From NCBI RefSeq assembly GCF_000756305.1, contig NZ_JRFE01000050.1:58623-122622 (forward strand): 64,000 nucleotides of DNA, read 5' to 3'. The notes under the pieces were generated by a model. That model had not been told where the DNA came from, did not search any database, and saw only the letters and a list, made by a program, of their open reading frames with translations. A program made the position numbers and the translations under genes. Source of the stretch: Myxosarcina sp. GI1. Its GTDB lineage: Bacteria; Cyanobacteriota; Cyanobacteriia; Cyanobacteriales; Xenococcaceae. Shown here in pieces: positions 46,932-57,292 of the stretch. Every line of letters begins with the position of its first letter. Position 1 is the stretch's first letter.

Positions 46932-47480
46932 TTAACTGTTAGATTTCAATTCATCCAAACGCGCCAAAACTTCCTGGCTGTGAATGCTTGGTCTGACTCC
47001 CAGGTAAATTTCCTGCAAAATTCCTTGTGGGTCGATTAGATAAGTATGTCTTAAAGATTTACCGCTCAACCAGGAACCATAAGCTTTACTTACCCTACCA
47101 TCGGTATCCGCTAATAAAGGGAATTTGAGTCCTTCAGCATCGCAAAATTGGGCATGAGAATCGACATCATCGACGCTAACACCTAAAACCCTGGCATCTC
47201 TGGCAACATACTCTGGTAAATCCTGTTGAAAACGTTTGGCTTCAAGGGTACAACCAGAAGTAAAATCCTGGGGATAAAAATATAATACAACCCAGTAGCC
47301 GCGATAGTCTTGAAGATTCACTTCCCCTTCTCTACTATTGGTAGGAAGAGTAAACTCTGGTGCGGATTGTTGTAAAGCAGGCTGTTTGCCACCCAAAGCC
47401 ATAGCAACAGGTGCTATTTGCCATAATAATAAACATAGAGCGATCGCTACTAACCATCGAGACAGATTCAAACGTTTCAT
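46932..47480 (-). CDS. Secreted peroxiredoxin, BCP/PrxQ-like
   Basis: The 182-residue protein has a signal peptide ending near AMALG (about 30), so it is periplasmic or lumenal. The peroxidatic Cys77 lies in YPQDFTSGCTLEAKRF. The PrxQ resolving Cys normally five residues on is replaced by Lys82. A single other mature Cys, C113 (QFCDAEGLKFPLL), could resolve. It reduces hydroperoxides using thioredoxin-like donors. It is alone between the pseudokinase and sat. Confidence 0.85.
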   Translation of the reverse strand: MKRLNLSRWLVAIALCLLLWQIAPVAMALGGKQPALQQSAPEFTLPTNSREGEVNLQDYRGYWVVLYFYPQDFTSGCTLEAKRFQQDLPEYVARDARVLGVSVDDVDSHAQFCDAEGLKFPLLADTDGRVSKAYGSWLSGKSLRHTYLIDPQGILQEIYLGVRPSIHSQEVLARLDELKSNS

Positions 47481-47604
47481 AATCTACAAAAATATGATTT
47501 ACTTAACATGAGTTTACAAGTATCGGTCGCACCTTAACAAAAAGTAAATCATTGATTTTAAGCGATCGATGACAAAAACTCAAAAATCAATGTAGCAGCT
47601 ATAG

Positions 47605-47675
47605 AGCAATAAACGCGGTTAACGTAGCCTGTCGAGCAAGACTCTGCTAAAACGTTAACCTTTACCGCGTTTTGC
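47605..47675. repeat. Long imperfect inverted repeat upstream of sat
   Basis: Left arm agca-at-aaacgcggttaacg (47605-47624) pairs with right arm cgttaacc-ttta-ccgcgttttgct (47653-47675). It forms an 8-bp inner and 8-bp outer stem with small bulges and a loop of about 28 bases. It is 44 bases before the sat start and not followed by a T run. Confidence 0.6.
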
Positions 47676-47718
47676 TAAAGTTGATTATGATTGTCGATCG
47701 CAGCTAGACAAATTAAAC

Positions 47719-48885
47719 ATGAGTACAGACACAATTCCCCCTCATGGCGGCAAATTAATCGACCGCCTTGCTACCCCAGACGAAAAATCGGACTTTTTGG
47801 CTAAAGCCGATTCTTTACCTAGAGTTCGATTGGATAAAAGAGCGACTTCAGACTTAGTAATGATTGCTATTGGTGGCTTTAGTCCCATTAGCGGCTTTAT
47901 GGAACGACAAGATTATTTAAATGTCGTCGATAATATGCGTCTTGCTAGCGGTATTCCCTGGTCGGTACCAGTAACCCTTTCTGTTAGCGAAGAAGAAGCA
48001 AATTCATTAAAAGAAGGCGACTTAGTACGCTTAGACAATCCTAACGGTCAATTTGTTGGCGTACTACAGTTAACAGAAAAATATAGTTACGACAAAAAAC
48101 GCGAAGCAACCCAAGTTTATCGCACTGATGAAGACAAGCATCCTGGAGTCAAAGTTATTTACGAACAAGGTTCCGTAAATTTGGCGGGTCCAGTATGGCT
48201 GCTAGAACGTTTTCCCCATCCTTTATTTCCCAAATATCAAATCGATCCCACCGCATCGCGGGCGGCGTTTGCCGAAAAAGGGTGGAAAACGGTAGTCGGA
48301 TTTCAAACTCGCAATCCCATTCACCGCGCTCACGAATACATTATCAAATGTGCTTTAGAAATAGTTGATGGTTTGTTCTTACATCCTTTAGTAGGAGCGA
48401 CCAAAAGCGATGATATACCTGCCGAAGTACGGATGCGCTGCTATGAGATTATGATGGAGCATTATTTTCCTCAAGACCGCGTTATTCTGGCAATAAATCC
48501 TTCGGCAATGCGCTATGCAGGACCTAGAGAGGCTATCTTCCACGCTCTAATCCGTAAAAACTACGGCTGTACCCACTTTATTGTCGGTCGCGACCATGCA
48601 GGAGTAGGAGACTATTACGGAACCTACGACGCTCAAAAGATCTTTGAAGAATTCGAGCCAGGAGAATTAGGTATTACTCCTCTAAAGTTCGAGCATGCTT
48701 TTTACTGTACTCGTACCAAACAAATGGCAACGGCTAAAACCAGTCCTAGCAACAAAGAAGAACGCATTCATTTATCGGGAACTAAAGTTAGAGGCATGTT
48801 GCGTGAGGGTAAGTTACCACCACCAGAATTTTCTCGTCCCGAAGTTGCTTCAGAACTATCAAGAGCGATGCAGGTGAAAGTTTAA
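47719..48885 (+). CDS. sat: ATP sulfurylase (sulfate adenylyltransferase)
   Basis: The 388-residue enzyme makes APS from sulfate and ATP, the first step of sulfate assimilation. The active-site motif [18 protein letters not shown] is intact, as are [19 protein letters not shown] and [18 protein letters not shown]. There is no APS kinase domain, as expected for cyanobacteria. A GA-rich hairpin follows, and no other sulfur genes adjoin. Confidence 0.96.
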   Translation: MSTDTIPPHGGKLIDRLATPDEKSDFLAKADSLPRVRLDKRATSDLVMIAIGGFSPISGFMERQDYLNVVDNMRLASGIPWSVPVTLSVSEEEANSLKEGDLVRLDNPNGQFVGVLQLTEKYSYDKKREATQVYRTDEDKHPGVKVIYEQGSVNLAGPVWLLERFPHPLFPKYQIDPTASRAAFAEKGWKTVVGFQTRNPIHRAHEYIIKCALEIVDGLFLHPLVGATKSDDIPAEVRMRCYEIMMEHYFPQDRVILAINPSAMRYAGPREAIFHALIRKNYGCTHFIVGRDHAGVGDYYGTYDAQKIFEEFEPGELGITPLKFEHAFYCTRTKQMATAKTSPSNKEERIHLSGTKVRGMLREGKLPPPEFSRPEVASELSRAMQVKV

Positions 48886-48913
48886 AGCTCGATCGATAAA
48901 ATTTAGCTCATTT

Positions 48914-48944
48914 GGAGAAGGAAGCCTGTTTCTTCCTTCTTCTC
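48914..48944 (+). terminator. Hairpin after sat
   Basis: ggagaaggaag and cttccttcttctc form a 10-bp stem with one small bulge and a short loop, 29 bases after the stop. There is no T run, so it may protect the 3' end rather than terminate. Confidence 0.5.
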
Positions 48945-49071
48945 AAAGGCACAATGGTACAATTGGTTACGTATTAAAAATTTAGTTTGCCAAAAAATTT
49001 AACTTTAAAATATTGGGCTATATTTTATAAGCTTTTTTGCAGCTAACCGAAAACTATCGGCTATATTTGAT

Positions 49072-51423
49072 ATGCCGATCGCCAATTTTCAAATGCTAAT
49101 GGTTGATATGGGACTAGATCGCCGAACTTTTTTACAACGGGCTGGATTATCTCTGTTCGCTCTAGGAGTTACTGAGGCAAATATCTCGGCTTGGGAAACC
49201 TTTCCAATCGCTTCTTCAGTTAAAGGTTACTCTCAGGCTTTAGCGGCAACCAACAATCGTAAGCTTGCTTTACTAATTGGTATCAACCAGTATAAAAATG
49301 AGCGTCTCAACGGTTGTGTGACCGATATCGAACTACAGCGAGAGCTATTGATCGATCGCTTTGGCTTTAATCCTAAAGACATTATGACCTTGAGCGATCG
49401 CCAGGCAACCAGAGAAAACATTGAGACTGCTTTTATCGAACATCTCGCCCAACAAGCTAAAGCTGACGACACGGTAATTTTTCACTTTAGCGGTTATGGC
49501 GGTCGCGTTAAAATGCCTCCGTCCGAACGAGACACTAACTTAACTGTCTCAGAAACCAATCGCGAGGGATTGGTCAATACTCTAATTCCAGCAGATGCAG
49601 CGTTACCTACTAAAACAGAACCTGCCGTTAATATTCTTTTGCAAGATACCCTATTGCTCTTAGCGCAATCTCTCGATACTGACAAACTAACCCTGGTTTT
49701 GGACACTGGCTTTGGCAATAACGATCGACGAATATTACGCGGCAATGTACGCCTTCGCTCTAAAGCAAAAATAGCAGAACAAATTGGTTCTGAAGAACTG
49801 GCGTTTCGCGAACAGTTGCAAATTAAGTTGGCTGGCAAAGGATTAAAGCCGTCTCGCAGATTGCCTTCTATTCCAGGTATCGTATTAGCTGCTGCCAGCA
49901 ACAATCAGATTGCTGCTGAAGGTCAATGGAGTGGTTTTAGTGCTGGTTTATTTACTTACGCACTAACCCAGTCTCTATGGCAAATGACCCCCAACAGTAA
50001 GATACAGACCATAATTGGACGTAGTGCCGAAACTGTAGAGCGAGTCATGGGCAGACAGCAGCAACCCATCATGAAGAACGATCTCGTCAAGCCTTCTATC
50101 GGATATTATTTGACCGATAGTAATTCTGTGAATGCCGAAGGTGTAATAACTGCGGTTGAAACCAACGGCAATATAGAAGTCAAACTAATTGGTATACCAG
50201 CAAACATCTTAGATTGTTACGGTAGCGATTCTTATCTGGACTTAGTTTCTGTTGAGAGTGGCGGGCGAAACTTGCTTCAGGTTAAATCGCGAGAAGGAAT
50301 AATTGTCAGAGTAAAACCTGCAAATTCCGATCCTGAAACTATCGAAAAAATTAAGGAAAAGAAATTAGTTAAAGAGGTTATTCGGGTATTACCGCGAGAC
50401 TTGGGTTTGACCGTCGCTTTAGATGCCAATCTTCAAAGAATCGAACGGGTAGATGCTACCAGTGCCTTAGCTAATATTAAAGCCGTTTCTTCAGTAGTAG
50501 CAGCCGGCGAACAAAATGCTGATTGTCTGGTCGGTAAAGTTAAATCAGAATCGAGTCAACCACAGACTGATTCTGTAGCCAAAACTCAAGATAAAGATTC
50601 GTCTGCTTTCAGCTACGGTTTGTATTCTAGTGGTGGCTTACTAATTCAGCGTACGGCAGGTAATGCTAATGAAGCTGTTAAATCTGCTATTAGCCGTCTT
50701 AGCTCTCAGTTCGATAATATTTTGGCAGCCAAATGGCTAGAGTTGACCGTCAATGATTTTTCTTCCAACTTAAAAGTTGCTTCGACTTTAGAATTAGTTA
50801 AAAACAATAAAACCTCGTCTCTACAGCGTGCCACAGGGGAATTTTCAGATAATCGCAAACAAGCCGAACGAGAATTGCTTTTATCGACAGAAACATCGGC
50901 TTCCATTCCCGTGTTAGCTAAAGGTTCTCACATTAGATTTTGTCTGACCAATGAATGCGAAGTGCCGCTTTACGCGCTGTTAATTGGTATCGACTCAGAC
51001 CGTAACGTTTTTGCTTTGTATACTCCTCAAGAAACCGATAATGCTGAAACAACGGCAGTCCAAAATTTAGTTATTTCACCTCAAAGTCAGTTGCTGGTTC
51101 CAGAATCAGAAGATTCCTGGAAATGGAAAGTTACTATCTCGGCAGGAATTGCGGAAGTATATGCTATTTTTTCTACTCAACCATTCAAGCGCACCTTAGA
51201 AGCTTTAGCAGCCCAGCCCAACCTCAAATTAGACCGAGAACAGGTGCTAAACGTTCCCAATCCTTTAGAGGTAATTCATGCCATGTTAAAAGATTTACAT
51301 GAAGCTAGTTCGGTGTCTGAAGAGTTGCTAGGCTCTAACACAAATGTTTATGCTTTAGATGTCGATAACTGGGCAACCCTCAGTTTTGTTTATGAGGTAG
51401 TTACAGATTACTCTACTGTGTAG
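49072..51423 (+). CDS. Degenerate orthocaspase (peptidase C14-like) with Tat signal and DUF4384-like tail
   Basis: The 783-residue protein has a twin-arginine signal at about 14-34 (MGLDRRTFLQRAGLSLFALG); alternative starts at Met8, Met10 or Met13 are possible. The p20-like caspase domain at about 63-340 keeps KLALLIGINQYK and GCVTDI. The catalytic His position in HFSGYGGR is Tyr142, and the Cys position in VLDTGFG is Gly213. Both members of the dyad are gone, so cleavage is unlikely. The C-terminal ~150 residues resemble DUF4384 (GSHIRFCLTNECEVPLYALLIGID split as seen). It probably acts outside the cytoplasm as a binding or decoy protein. Confidence 0.85.
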   Translation: MPIANFQMLMVDMGLDRRTFLQRAGLSLFALGVTEANISAWETFPIASSVKGYSQALAATNNRKLALLIGINQYKNERLNGCVTDIELQRELLIDRFGFNPKDIMTLSDRQATRENIETAFIEHLAQQAKADDTVIFHFSGYGGRVKMPPSERDTNLTVSETNREGLVNTLIPADAALPTKTEPAVNILLQDTLLLLAQSLDTDKLTLVLDTGFGNNDRRILRGNVRLRSKAKIAEQIGSEELAFREQLQIKLAGKGLKPSRRLPSIPGIVLAAASNNQIAAEGQWSGFSAGLFTYALTQSLWQMTPNSKIQTIIGRSAETVERVMGRQQQPIMKNDLVKPSIGYYLTDSNSVNAEGVITAVETNGNIEVKLIGIPANILDCYGSDSYLDLVSVESGGRNLLQVKSREGIIVRVKPANSDPETIEKIKEKKLVKEVIRVLPRDLGLTVALDANLQRIERVDATSALANIKAVSSVVAAGEQNADCLVGKVKSESSQPQTDSVAKTQDKDSSAFSYGLYSSGGLLIQRTAGNANEAVKSAISRLSSQFDNILAAKWLELTVNDFSSNLKVASTLELVKNNKTSSLQRATGEFSDNRKQAERELLLSTETSASIPVLAKGSHIRFCLTNECEVPLYALLIGIDSDRNVFALYTPQETDNAETTAVQNLVISPQSQLLVPESEDSWKWKVTISAGIAEVYAIFSTQPFKRTLEALAAQPNLKLDREQVLNVPNPLEVIHAMLKDLHEASSVSEELLGSNTNVYALDVDNWATLSFVYEVVTDYSTV

Positions 51424-51447
51424 TAAATGTTTTGATAGTTAACCCAA

Positions 51448-53058
51448 TTAAAACTCAAAATTGGGCATTAGTTTGAGGATGCCAAGACCCAACTCTGCTC
51501 CATCCACGGCTTTGGTTTCAAACACTGCTAGCATATCTTTAGGTTGGGGATTGCCGCGATTGTTGCCCTTTGCTCCCATAGAAACGACCAAACCACAATA
51601 ACCATGAGTTTTTTGACAACTACGCTGCCAGCGTTGCACCGCTTGAAGCTCTTGGGGAATACCTCGATCGTACTCGGCAAAAACATACAGTTCGCCATCT
51701 TTAGTTTGTAACATACCCAAATCGAAAATATCGCCACTAAAAGGGTCTTCGCCAGGATTAAAACAAACCGATTTTAAACCTCCTGCCGATTTGATGCGTT
51801 CTATGGTAGCTTTGGCTTTGGGACGAGTAGTTTGAATGAGAATTATCGGTAGCTTTTTGCCTTGAGGAACGACATTCAAAGACTGATAATAAGTTCGTTT
51901 TTCTTGTTTGAGTTGTTCGACTATTTGCCAGGGAATAAAATTTAGGGTCACTAACGAATCGTCGGGAATGAGATCTTCTTGAATGGGAATATCGATTTTA
52001 GTAGGTTCGGCAGCATTAACGAGGCGATCGCTACTACCAATTGCCAAAAGTTCGGTGGTTAGTTCGGGTACTGTAGAAATTGTAGATGAAATTATCGTTT
52101 GCTCCCCTGTATCTTCTGGAGGTAGTTCGATTTGATAAGCTTCAGAAATTGCCGCTATTGGTTCTTGAATTAGATGCTGGTGATGAGAGCGACAGAAAAG
52201 TAATAGTGTTTCTAAAGCACCATAGACTATTTTGGATTCTTCTTCATCCAAAAAAGGTCTGATTCCTTCATAAGGATGTAGGCTGCCAAATATCGGCACA
52301 ACTTCATCAAAATCTAAATCGGGATCGTCTTCTACTTCGTAATTGAGAAACCAACAGTCTTGGGTCAAAAACAACTTTTCTAGCTGTGCCTCAGAACGGC
52401 TTTCTGCTAAGATTGCCTGTCGAAATTGTTTGAGGGATTCTAAAGAACGATAGAATAATACTCCATATTCGCTGGACATCATGCCCATAATACACAGGTA
52501 AACTGTATCGATCGCGCAATCTTCCAGCTTGACTACCAAAACATCGCTGTCGGCTAGTAACTCCCAGGGAGAAGCTTGCCATACTCTGAGCGCGGCGTTT
52601 TCTAAATGAGATTCGTATGAAGGTGGCAAAGCAGGAGGTCTTCTATTGCCGATTTGCTCGAACCCTTGAAATAGACTATCGATTAAAGGAAGATTGGCTG
52701 CATACTCAACTTTGATCTCTAGTTCTTGTAATACACCTCGTAAAAAAAACTGAATCTCGCGATCGCGCACGACAATCTTTTGAGGTCGGGCTGGTCGTGC
52801 TGGATGCTGGGGAGATTCGATCGCTCGCAGCAAAGCCCTTACTATTGCTTCGATCCCCATTTCAGAATCTACAATATCCATCGCTCTTACCGAACCTTCT
52901 ACAACATCTACCCAAATAATACATTCACCACCAGCCTCTAAGTCTGGCTCTAAATGAGAGGCAATATTTCCTAGAGAACGGCGATCGCCCTCCCAAACAC
53001 TGGTGTTTTGTGGAATATTTTTTAGCCTGCTTCTGGTTGTTTTGGGAAGAAGAGTCAT
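51448..53058 (-). CDS. Conserved cyanobacterial protein, unknown function
   Basis: The 536-residue soluble protein is acidic overall. It begins LPKTTRSRLKNIPQNTSVWEGDRRSL. A mixed alpha/beta N-terminal part (ECIIWVDVVEGSVRAMDIVD) is followed by a middle part with IMGMMSSEYGVLFYRS and by an acidic patch EVEDDPDLDFDEVVPIF. The C-terminal ~170 residues (VVPQGKKLPIILIQTTRPKA) look like a separate domain. No enzyme motif is recognisable. It is tail to tail with the orthocaspase-like gene. Confidence 0.65.
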   Translation of the reverse strand: MTLLPKTTRSRLKNIPQNTSVWEGDRRSLGNIASHLEPDLEAGGECIIWVDVVEGSVRAMDIVDSEMGIEAIVRALLRAIESPQHPARPARPQKIVVRDREIQFFLRGVLQELEIKVEYAANLPLIDSLFQGFEQIGNRRPPALPPSYESHLENAALRVWQASPWELLADSDVLVVKLEDCAIDTVYLCIMGMMSSEYGVLFYRSLESLKQFRQAILAESRSEAQLEKLFLTQDCWFLNYEVEDDPDLDFDEVVPIFGSLHPYEGIRPFLDEEESKIVYGALETLLLFCRSHHQHLIQEPIAAISEAYQIELPPEDTGEQTIISSTISTVPELTTELLAIGSSDRLVNAAEPTKIDIPIQEDLIPDDSLVTLNFIPWQIVEQLKQEKRTYYQSLNVVPQGKKLPIILIQTTRPKAKATIERIKSAGGLKSVCFNPGEDPFSGDIFDLGMLQTKDGELYVFAEYDRGIPQELQAVQRWQRSCQKTHGYCGLVVSMGAKGNNRGNPQPKDMLAVFETKAVDGAELGLGILKLMPNFEF

Positions 53059-53105
53059 AAGTTGAATGCAATTGATTGGTTTTGCAGGTCTACTTCGAGT
53101 TAGAG

Positions 53106-54749
53106 CTACAGCGAGGTAGATTTGCTAGTATGTTTGGTTTTGTCAGCAGTTTGTAGGAGCAAGCCATATTCAATACCTTCTACTACTGCTTGATAGGAAG
53201 CATCGAGAATGTTGGTAGATACTCCTACTGTAGTCCAACGCTCCAGACCGTTACTCGATTCGACTAAAACTCTCGTTTTAGCTTCAGTGCCTGCCGCTCC
53301 GTCTAAAATTCTTACCTTATAGTCTGTCAGTTGGAATTGGGCGATTTGAGGATAAAATTTAACCAGAGCTTTACGCAAGGCACTATCGAGAGCCGATACG
53401 GGGCCGTTTCCCTCTGCCACTTCTAGTAACTTTCTGCCGTTTACTTCTACTTTTATCGTAGCTAAAGCATTACTTGCCATATAAGCTTCTTCTCGGTCTA
53501 AATCGCAGTGGACTCGAAATCCTTGCAATTGAAACATTTGCGGTCGTTGATTTAAAGCCGAGCGCATCAATAATTCAAAACTAGCTTCGGCAGCTTCAAA
53601 CTGATAGCCATCATTTTCTAAAGCTTTCAATTTTGCTAGAATTTGTCTGCAAGCAGGATCTTGCTTATTTAGACTAATGCCAAACTTCTCGGCATAATGA
53701 AAAACATTGCTCAAACCCGACTGATCGGAAATAACGATGCGCCGTTGATTGCCAATAAGATTCGGATCTAAGTGTTCGTAAGTTATAGGATTGCGTTCTA
53801 CTGCCGAAACGTGAACTCCTGCTTTGTGGGCAAAAGCCGAACGACCTACAAAAGGAGCGTTATCTTCGGGTGCTAAATTAACAATTTCGCTAATCGCTCT
53901 ACTAGTCTGCGTTAATTGTGCCAACTGTTCTGGTTCGAGGCAACTATAGCCGAGCTTTAGCTGTAGATTGGGGATTAGAGTACAAAGATTGGCATTGCCA
54001 CACCTTTCACCATAACCGTTGATCGTTCCCTGCACCATATCCGCTCCCGCCATTACTGCCGCAATTGCGTTACCAACTGCCGTCCCCGCATCGTTGTGAG
54101 TGTGGATACCTAATTTACCGCCAGAGCGATCGGATTTTAATTCGGGCATTTTCGTCACCATTTCGGTAACAATTGCGCCGATTTCGTGGGGTAGAGTGCC
54201 GCCATTGGTATCGCACAGGACTAGCCATTCAGCACCAGCGTCTAATGCAGTTTTGAGAGTTTCGAGTGCATAATCGGGATTATTTTTATAGCCATCAAAC
54301 CAGTGTTCGGCATCGTAAATTACTTTTCTGCCACAACTGCGGAGATACTCAATCGTATCGCCAATCATTGCTAAATTTTCTTTTAGGCTAGTTTTTAAGC
54401 TTTCAGTAACGTGCAAATCCCAGGATTTACCAAAAATAGTTACCCAGCGCGTTCCTGCTGCCAAAATTCCCTGTAACATCCGATCTTCTGCTGCGGCTTG
54501 GTGAGGACGACGGGTAGAACAAAAAGCCACAATTTCTGCTTGTTTTAATGGTTGTTCTTGCAACTGCCAAAAAAACTGTACGTCCTTGGGATTGGCACCA
54601 GGCCAACCGCCTTCAATAAAAGGAACGCCCATCTCATCTAGTTTACGGGCAATTTTTAGCTTGTCATCTAAAGATAAAGCAATTCCTTCTCCTTGAGAGC
54701 CATCCCTTAGAGTCGTATCGTAAAGCCAAATTGTCCGTTCCTGATTCAT
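53106..54749 (-). CDS. cimA: (R)-citramalate synthase
   Basis: The 547-residue enzyme condenses pyruvate and acetyl-CoA to citramalate, opening the threonine-independent isoleucine route. The HMGL-like barrel has IWLYDTTLRDGSQGEGIALS at the N-terminus and metal ligands in LGIHTHNDAGTAVGNA. The C-terminal LeuA regulatory domain (about 400-535) contains RILDGAAGTEAKTRVLVE, where isoleucine feedback acts in relatives. The length and EGGWPGANPKD segment fit CimA rather than LeuA (IPMS). Confidence 0.92.
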   Translation of the reverse strand: MNQERTIWLYDTTLRDGSQGEGIALSLDDKLKIARKLDEMGVPFIEGGWPGANPKDVQFFWQLQEQPLKQAEIVAFCSTRRPHQAAAEDRMLQGILAAGTRWVTIFGKSWDLHVTESLKTSLKENLAMIGDTIEYLRSCGRKVIYDAEHWFDGYKNNPDYALETLKTALDAGAEWLVLCDTNGGTLPHEIGAIVTEMVTKMPELKSDRSGGKLGIHTHNDAGTAVGNAIAAVMAGADMVQGTINGYGERCGNANLCTLIPNLQLKLGYSCLEPEQLAQLTQTSRAISEIVNLAPEDNAPFVGRSAFAHKAGVHVSAVERNPITYEHLDPNLIGNQRRIVISDQSGLSNVFHYAEKFGISLNKQDPACRQILAKLKALENDGYQFEAAEASFELLMRSALNQRPQMFQLQGFRVHCDLDREEAYMASNALATIKVEVNGRKLLEVAEGNGPVSALDSALRKALVKFYPQIAQFQLTDYKVRILDGAAGTEAKTRVLVESSNGLERWTTVGVSTNILDASYQAVVEGIEYGLLLQTADKTKHTSKSTSL

Positions 54750-54934
54750 GAGTTTGGGGTTCTACTAAAATTAAATCGATCTATGTTAATTAAGAATAGA
54801 TCGAACAACACACTCTATCCTAAATCTTTTTAAGGCTAACAAATCTTTACGGTAACAGTTTGACAGCAAACTTTGCGATCTTTTAAAAAGACTTTGAACA
54901 ACAAAAAGATAATCCGAGCTAGCAGTAACAATTG

Positions 54935-55474
54935 ATGATGAATATTTTTAGAATTTCGCCAATTATCCAAATTACTCTATTTTGTCTGTATATCGGACTT
55001 ACCGTTCCTTTGCCATTTCTAGCCAAATTTACTGCTGCTCCCGTATCTCCCTGGCTATTGTGCCTGGGCATTTTGTTGGGAGCGATCGCGCTAACGGCAG
55101 CTTTAAGCGAACGAGTAGTCTTAGATGACGAGAAAATACAGGTAGCATATCCTGGCTGGGTACCGCAGTTTTTTCGTAACGGCTGGTCTTTACCCTGGAA
55201 AGAAATTTGCGATCTAAAAATGCGAACTACAGGTCAGGGAGGATTGGTTTATTACTTTACTACTAAAACTACAGAGCGAGCCTATTTGTTGCCCATGCGG
55301 GTTGCAGGGTTTGCCAAGATGGTTAATATTGTTGCCGATAAAACGGCGATCGATACTAGCGATATTCGTCCCCTCGCTCAACCTTGGATGTATTTAATTT
55401 TATTTGTCTGCACGATGTTTTTGTGGCTCACTGATGCTTGGGCAATTTGGTCGGCAACACATTTAATTAAGTAA
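54935..55474 (+). CDS. Conserved membrane protein with internal PH-like segment
   Basis: The 179-residue protein starts at an ATG at 54935 (a TTG at 54932 and a second ATG at 54938 are alternatives). Two membrane helices at about 10-30 and 38-58 are followed by a soluble loop (VVLDDEKIQVAYPGWVPQFF ... WSLPWKEICDLKMR) that looks like a bacterial PH-like beta sandwich. A third helix closes at about 150-172. It resembles cyanobacterial membrane proteins of unknown role. Confidence 0.6.
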   Translation: MMNIFRISPIIQITLFCLYIGLTVPLPFLAKFTAAPVSPWLLCLGILLGAIALTAALSERVVLDDEKIQVAYPGWVPQFFRNGWSLPWKEICDLKMRTTGQGGLVYYFTTKTTERAYLLPMRVAGFAKMVNIVADKTAIDTSDIRPLAQPWMYLILFVCTMFLWLTDAWAIWSATHLIK

Positions 55475-55652
55475 AAGTAATTAAATATGAAATTTTATCA
55501 AATAGAAAATCGAGATCGATACTGGTAAAAACCCTATAGCTTGAGGCAAAAATAACGATTGACTGTATTGCACGAAAATTATGTACTATTGTTAAGATAG
55601 TTTAGTAAGTATATCTTGGGTTAGATTCAATTTTTGTAAAGTTAAGCTTTAA

Positions 55653-56348
55653 ATGATTTCATTTAGTTCGGCACAACCAATTATCCGTCGCAAACAAGAA
55701 GCACTCGATTATCAAGACCGTCAAGGATTGTGGCAGTTTGAGTTAGCAGTTCGCGATCGCACTTTGCTTTCTAAGTTCTATACGAGAATCGACCAGGTTT
55801 TTGTAATTTGGGGATTGATTTCAGCAACTATTTTTTTTACGGCGCAGTTTGCACCTATTAGCTGGATAAGCCAAGCGATTTTTTGGTCGGTACTGACAAT
55901 TATCGGCACGGTAAGTATGACAGCGTTGACTCATTTCTGGGTCAAAGTCGAACGTTTGCGCTGGGTATTGTATGCCTGGATAATCTTGATGTTAGCTGGA
56001 GTTGTCGTTACCGATCTGGGAATTTTTCTGGGATTGGGAACAATTTTGATGTATCTCTGCCATCTATGGTTGGCTTTATGTGCCGTTGGTTATTTCTTTA
56101 CAGGATGGGGATTGCGATCGCGCGCTCTAACAATTTCAGGCATAATCCACTTACTAGGTATCTTAGCTTTACCCTACTGTATGGGCTGGCAGTTTTTCGC
56201 CACGGGAATAATTATGACCGTTAGCTTATTAGTATTTGCCGAAACTCAATGGGATATGCGATCGCCTATTGATAATTACGCCTTGTTAAGCGAAGCCCAA
56301 CAAGAATTCAATCGACAGCAGTATTTAATTCGTAAAGCTGAAGGATAA
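55653..56348 (+). CDS. Conserved cyanobacterial membrane protein, unknown function
   Basis: The 231-residue protein has a soluble N-terminus of about 45 residues (IIRRKQEALDYQDRQGLWQF), then about six membrane helices from 47 to 198, and a short Gln-rich cytoplasmic tail (EAQQEFNRQQYLIRK). No transporter or enzyme motif is recognisable. It is 178 bases downstream of the previous membrane protein gene. Confidence 0.6.
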   Translation: MISFSSAQPIIRRKQEALDYQDRQGLWQFELAVRDRTLLSKFYTRIDQVFVIWGLISATIFFTAQFAPISWISQAIFWSVLTIIGTVSMTALTHFWVKVERLRWVLYAWIILMLAGVVVTDLGIFLGLGTILMYLCHLWLALCAVGYFFTGWGLRSRALTISGIIHLLGILALPYCMGWQFFATGIIMTVSLLVFAETQWDMRSPIDNYALLSEAQQEFNRQQYLIRKAEG

Positions 56349-56436
56349 AGTTTATTTATAGATTGAGGTTAAATATAACTCTCAGCGAAATAGTAAAGGC
56401 GATCGCGTTAGATATATTGGATATTTAAAGAAAAAC

Positions 56437-57174
56437 CTAGCCGTATTTAACTAAAACCCCAGGCTCTTTTTGAATGGGAAGCACATTTAAAAAATCGGTT
56501 CTGGCACAGTATTTTAAATCTTCATCACCGTCTAACTTTAAGAGACGCTGTCCGTGACTGCACTGACGGAAAACATTGAGTAAATTGTCACGCCACTGAC
56601 TGTAAAGAGCGATCGCGCCAATGGTTTCATCATTGGCAATAATATCAATTGCAGGTAAATCGCTATTTTGCAAAATTAATTGAGCGATCGCGCCAGCGCA
56701 GGCGGTATCTTCAACCGAGTACGCTCCCTGCCAACCAGAACCTACTAACCAGACGGTTTCTGGCTGTTTTTCTATTAAAAAATTAACTGCTGCCTGACGG
56801 TTAACTTGAGCGGCGGTAATCACCGTGTTAGCTCGTTCGACTTTTTGCAAGGCGCGAGTACCGTTAGTAGTGGTTAAAAATAAGTGTTTGTCTTTAACAA
56901 CTTCTGGAGTACATTCGAGGGGAGAATTACCAAGATCGAAGCCTTCTACTTTTTCTCCTCCTCTTTCTCCCGCTCTCAATCTTTGGTTCGGTTGCCATAA
57001 CTGCGATTGTTCTTTGAGTTCGTCAAGATCGCTAAAAACACGAACTGCTTCTGCACCAGAATTTAGAGCGGTGGCAATTGTGGTAGTCGCTCTTAAAACG
57101 TCAATTACTACAGCGCAGTCGGGAAGATGGTCGTCGGGAGTTTGTTCGGGGGTATGGTAGACGAATATTTTCAC
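56437..57174 (-). CDS. comB: ComB-family 2-phosphosulfolactate phosphatase-like protein
   Basis: The 245-residue protein contains [21 protein letters not shown], the ComB opening signature; [20 protein letters not shown], the substrate loop; and [12 protein letters not shown]. In methanogens ComB makes sulfolactate for coenzyme M. Cyanobacteria do not make coenzyme M, so the name records family only. The substrate here is unknown. Confidence 0.85.
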   Translation of the reverse strand: MKIFVYHTPEQTPDDHLPDCAVVIDVLRATTTIATALNSGAEAVRVFSDLDELKEQSQLWQPNQRLRAGERGGEKVEGFDLGNSPLECTPEVVKDKHLFLTTTNGTRALQKVERANTVITAAQVNRQAAVNFLIEKQPETVWLVGSGWQGAYSVEDTACAGAIAQLILQNSDLPAIDIIANDETIGAIALYSQWRDNLLNVFRQCSHGQRLLKLDGDEDLKYCARTDFLNVLPIQKEPGVLVKYG

Positions 57175-57292
57175 TTGGTTATACTTAGATAGATAAATCC
57201 AAACTTAGGCAATTATACGTTATTTGATATCTATTGCAGTTTGAAGGTAGCTGGTTTGATAATAGGTGTTATTACCGATTGGGAGAAAGACT

